A DNA stretch of 64,000 bases from NCBI GenBank assembly GCA_947373185.1, contig CANBWP010000011.1:1-64000 (forward strand). The letters run 5' to 3'. This DNA is from Comamonadaceae bacterium. GTDB lineage: Bacteria > Pseudomonadota > Gammaproteobacteria > Burkholderiales > Burkholderiaceae_C. The position numbers and the translations under genes are program-made. Numbering within the stretch: the first letter of the stretch is position 1; each line of letters begins with the position of its first letter. A model generated the notes under the pieces. The model did not search any database and was not told the origin of the DNA. It saw nothing but the letters and a program-made list of their open reading frames with translations. Shown here one piece after another: positions 61,240-64,000 of the stretch.

Positions 61240-61286
61240 CTTGCGAACACCTGACTAAAAACAAAGTTTCGTCAGGTGTTCGCAAG
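61240..61286. repeat. Perfect 16-bp inverted repeat in divergent intergenic region
   Basis: CTTGCGAACACCTGAC-taaaaacaaagtttc-GTCAGGTGTTCGCAAG. Confidence 0.9.
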
Positions 61287-61393
61287 TTAGTTCAATTGAG
61301 AATCACGGCACATTCACTCTTACCGTCTCTCTACGTATGTTGCCCATTCTTTCACTCAGAGTCGCTGCGCGCCTCGTCCATGCCCATCGTGCG

Positions 61394-62716
61394 ATGTGCA
61401 AGTCTTTTGCAGCAGGGATCATCTTGTTTTTCATGGCCACAATGGCCCATGCTGTGCCCAGCTACGCGCGTCAAACAGGCGCTGAATGCGCTGCGTGTCA
61501 TGTGGGCAGCTACGGGCCTCAGCTCACCCCATTTGGTGTGCGTTTCAAAATTGGTGGCTATGTGGACAGCGACGGTCAATCCGGCAAAACACCTTTGTCA
61601 GGCATGTTGGTGGTCAACACCACGCGCACAGCCAAGGATGCAAGTGAAGGCGATACGCTGGAAAATTTCAAACCCAACAACAATACAGCCGCGCAAGAAG
61701 GCTCTGTCTTTCTGGCAGGTCGATTGATGGACAACGTGGGCTCATTTGTCCAGGCGACTTACTCTGGCATTGAGCGCAAGTGGGGCCTTGACCAACTGGA
61801 CGTTCGGTATGCACGCAACTTCAGCTTGGCCGGTAAAGATACAACGGCGGGCATTTCTCTGAACAACAACCCAACCTTGACAGATCCATTTCACACCATT
61901 GGACAGTGGCGGTTCCCATACACGGCCTCAGATTTCAATGCGGGCTTTGGTCCTGCACCGCTCATGGAAAGTTTAGGGGGGGCGGTTTGGGGAACCAATG
62001 CCTACGCTTTGTTGGACGATCATTTTTATGGTGAATTTGGCTTGTACAGCAACCAGTCCGCCAAAGCCCTGAAAACATTCAATGGCAGTGACATGGGCGT
62101 TTTCAAAGGCCTTGGCAACTATGGCCGTCTGGCGTACTTTCAAGACAACAAGCGTGACAATTATTCTGTCGGTGTATTTGGCTTTGGTGCCAGTGTGCAA
62201 CCTGATCGTACGCAGCTGGGTGCTTCGGACAAGTACCGCGATTACGGCATCGATGCGGCCTATCAATTTCTTGGCAATCGCAAGCACATTGTGGCAGTCA
62301 ACGCCAGCTACACCTTGGAAAAGCAGCAGTTGAATTTCACGCATGGCGTGATCGACGAGGCGGATCAACTGAAAAATTCGTTGAAGCAATTCAAGCTCTC
62401 CACATCCTACAACTACAACAACACATGGGGTGCCACAGTGGGGCTGTTTGATACCCGTGGCTCAAGTGACGCGACCAAATACGCATCGGCTTTGAATGGC
62501 AGCCCCACCACACAAGGCTATGTGTTGCAGGCCGACTGGACGCCCTGGGGCAAAGACGGCTCTTGGGCCGCACCTCTTGCCAACATTCGCTTAGGTTTCC
62601 AATACACGGGCTATCGCAAATTCATGGGCGGCACAGCTTACTTGGATGGCAGCGGCAATACCCGACAAGCCAAAGACAACAACACCAGCATGCTGTTCTT
62701 GTGGACCGCCATCTAA
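61394..62716 (+). CDS. Fused monohaem cytochrome c-porin outer-membrane protein (Cyc2-like)
   Basis: Signal peptide, then AVPSYARQTGAECAACHVGSYGPQLTPFGVRFKIGGYVD, then about 380 aa of barrel-like alternating sequence. Confidence 0.75.
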   Translation: MCKSFAAGIILFFMATMAHAVPSYARQTGAECAACHVGSYGPQLTPFGVRFKIGGYVDSDGQSGKTPLSGMLVVNTTRTAKDASEGDTLENFKPNNNTAAQEGSVFLAGRLMDNVGSFVQATYSGIERKWGLDQLDVRYARNFSLAGKDTTAGISLNNNPTLTDPFHTIGQWRFPYTASDFNAGFGPAPLMESLGGAVWGTNAYALLDDHFYGEFGLYSNQSAKALKTFNGSDMGVFKGLGNYGRLAYFQDNKRDNYSVGVFGFGASVQPDRTQLGASDKYRDYGIDAAYQFLGNRKHIVAVNASYTLEKQQLNFTHGVIDEADQLKNSLKQFKLSTSYNYNNTWGATVGLFDTRGSSDATKYASALNGSPTTQGYVLQADWTPWGKDGSWAAPLANIRLGFQYTGYRKFMGGTAYLDGSGNTRQAKDNNTSMLFLWTAI

Positions 62717-62730
62717 ACGGAATTTGAAAA

Positions 62731-63105
62731 ATGAAATCAAAGAAATATGCAGGCGCATTGATGCTCGCAATGTTGTGCGTCCCCCTGGCATGGGCTCAAG
62801 GCAGCGCCAAAAAGGGGGCGGACACCTTTGCCGAAGAATGTGGCGACTGCCACAGCGCGCAGGGCAAAAATAAAAAAGGCCCCAGCCTGATTGGGGTGCT
62901 TGGCCGCAAAGCTGGAACGGTGGCTGACTATGCGGCTTACTCAGATGCCATGAAGGACAGCGGCATTGTGTGGTCATCTGAGAAACTCGATGCCTACATC
63001 ACACAACCCAAAAAGCTGGTCAGTGGTGGCAAGATGAAGTACGACGGTTTGCCAGAGGCAAAGGCGCGCGCAGATGTCATCGCCTTTGTCTTGTCGATGA
63101 AGTGA
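62731..63105 (+). CDS. Class I c-type cytochrome
   Basis: Signal peptide; FAEECGDCHSAQGKNKKGPSLIGVLGRKAG ... GGKMKYDGL. Confidence 0.92.
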   Translation: MKSKKYAGALMLAMLCVPLAWAQGSAKKGADTFAEECGDCHSAQGKNKKGPSLIGVLGRKAGTVADYAAYSDAMKDSGIVWSSEKLDAYITQPKKLVSGGKMKYDGLPEAKARADVIAFVLSMK

Positions 63106-63116
63106 GTGCTGCGCCT

Positions 63117-63479
63117 TCAGCGCATGGCATTTTTCAACAGTGAAATTTGAGAGGCTGCAGGACTCTGCGGCATGCTCTCCACAAACGCGTACAAGTCTTT
63201 CAATTGCGCATCGCTGATCACCTGAACCGGATAGCGCGGCATCAGGCTGCGCGGTGTGCGCAGTTGCAACTCAAACGCGACAAACGGCGTTGGGTTGGGG
63301 AAAATCTTCGGTCCTGCACTCCGCTCGCCACCTTGGCCGTTGGTGCCATGGCAGCTGTCGCATTGGTTTTGCATAAAAAGTGCCTCGCCGCGTTGGGCGG
63401 CTTCAAGGTCGGCCGCTTGCACAGCCGGACTGATGGCAACACTGCTCAAAATGAAGAAGTTTGTAATCAGATGTTTCAT
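63117..63479 (-). CDS. c-type cytochrome
   Basis: Signal peptide; GEALFMQNQCDSCHGTNGQGGERSAGPKIFPNPTPF. Confidence 0.88.
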   Translation of the reverse strand: MKHLITNFFILSSVAISPAVQAADLEAAQRGEALFMQNQCDSCHGTNGQGGERSAGPKIFPNPTPFVAFELQLRTPRSLMPRYPVQVISDAQLKDLYAFVESMPQSPAASQISLLKNAMR

Positions 63480-63559
63480 GTCAGTTGTCCGATGAAGCAT
63501 GAAAAAAGCAGGTGCTCCGTGAGGAACACCTGCTCAATCAATGCACCGAGGTGCTTCAA

Positions 63560-64000
63560 TTAGAACTTGATCAACACACCCAGACCCAAGTTGGTGGTTT
63601 TGCCACCCACTGCGCTGGAAGCAAATGTTGCGCTGTCGTTGGAATGGTTCAAACCATACATGGCAAACAAACCAATGTTCTTGTCATAGTTGTACTTGGC
63701 GCCCAAGCTGGTCAACGTACCGCCTTGACCTGTTGTTGAGCAAGCTGCACCACCTAACAAAGCACATGTACCGGCTGCACCACTGGCGTAGTTGGCGGCC
63801 ACATTCCATTGTGAACCAATGGCGTAGTCAGCACTGACTTGCCATGTGTTGGTTTTGTAGCTTTGGAATTTGCCTGTTGTCACAGCGGATTCTGTGTAAT
63901 TCAGGGTTGCAAAGTCTGCTGCCAATTGCAAAGGACCGCTCTTATAGCCAAAGCTCATGCGAGTGGCTGTGTCTTTGGAGTGGGGGTTTCTGTTAAGGAT
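63560..64000 (-). CDS. Gram-negative porin, C-terminal part (runs off window edge)
   Basis: NRNPHSKDTATRMSFGYKSGPLQLAADF ... GVLIKF; frame remains open to position 64000. Confidence 0.85.
   Translation of the reverse strand: MLNRNPHSKDTATRMSFGYKSGPLQLAADFATLNYTESAVTTGKFQSYKTNTWQVSADYAIGSQWNVAANYASGAAGTCALLGGAACSTTGQGGTLTSLGAKYNYDKNIGLFAMYGLNHSNDSATFASSAVGGKTTNLGLGVLIKF

Overview
The window looks like an origin-proximal stretch of a Burkholderiales-type (Comamonadaceae-like) chromosome. From about 0.1 to 27 kb it is mostly housekeeping: an RRM protein, the lptC/kdsC/kdsD cluster, apt, an MsbA-like ABC exporter, mnmE-yidC-yidD-rnpA-rpmH | putative oriC | dnaA-dnaN-gyrB, yajC-secD-secF, dprA, def-fmt, azlCD, pgk and a fatty acid desaturase. 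From about 27.4 to 57.9 kb there is a large accessory catabolic island. It contains two MmgE/PrpD proteins, a TctCBA-type transporter, an SDR, an AbrB-like membrane protein, two near-identical Rieske oxygenases with a Rieske ferredoxin and a flavin/2Fe-2S reductase, and a Zn-dependent alcohol dehydrogenase. It also contains a nickel/cobalt-type module (CobW-type GTPase, NikR, NicO/HoxN-type permease, and a EutA-like ASKHA ATPase with His-rich tails). An IclR regulator follows, then a roughly 10.6-kb operon with a Fe(III)-type ABC transporter, three HQHFN-motif cupins, two paralogous binding proteins, an MFS transporter and a ThDP enzyme with a Tat-like signal. A repeated 37-bp operator-like element (GTTYC-N7-RGAAC-N3-GTTCC-N7-RGAAC) lies upstream of several island transcripts and suggests a single IclR-type regulon. 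From about 58 to 64 kb there is a two-component system with multihaem cytochromes and a fused monohaem cytochrome-porin (Cyc2-like), a possible electron conduit. No rRNA, tRNA, CRISPR array, transposase or prophage was recognised. All functional calls come from reading motifs and translations; no database search was run.
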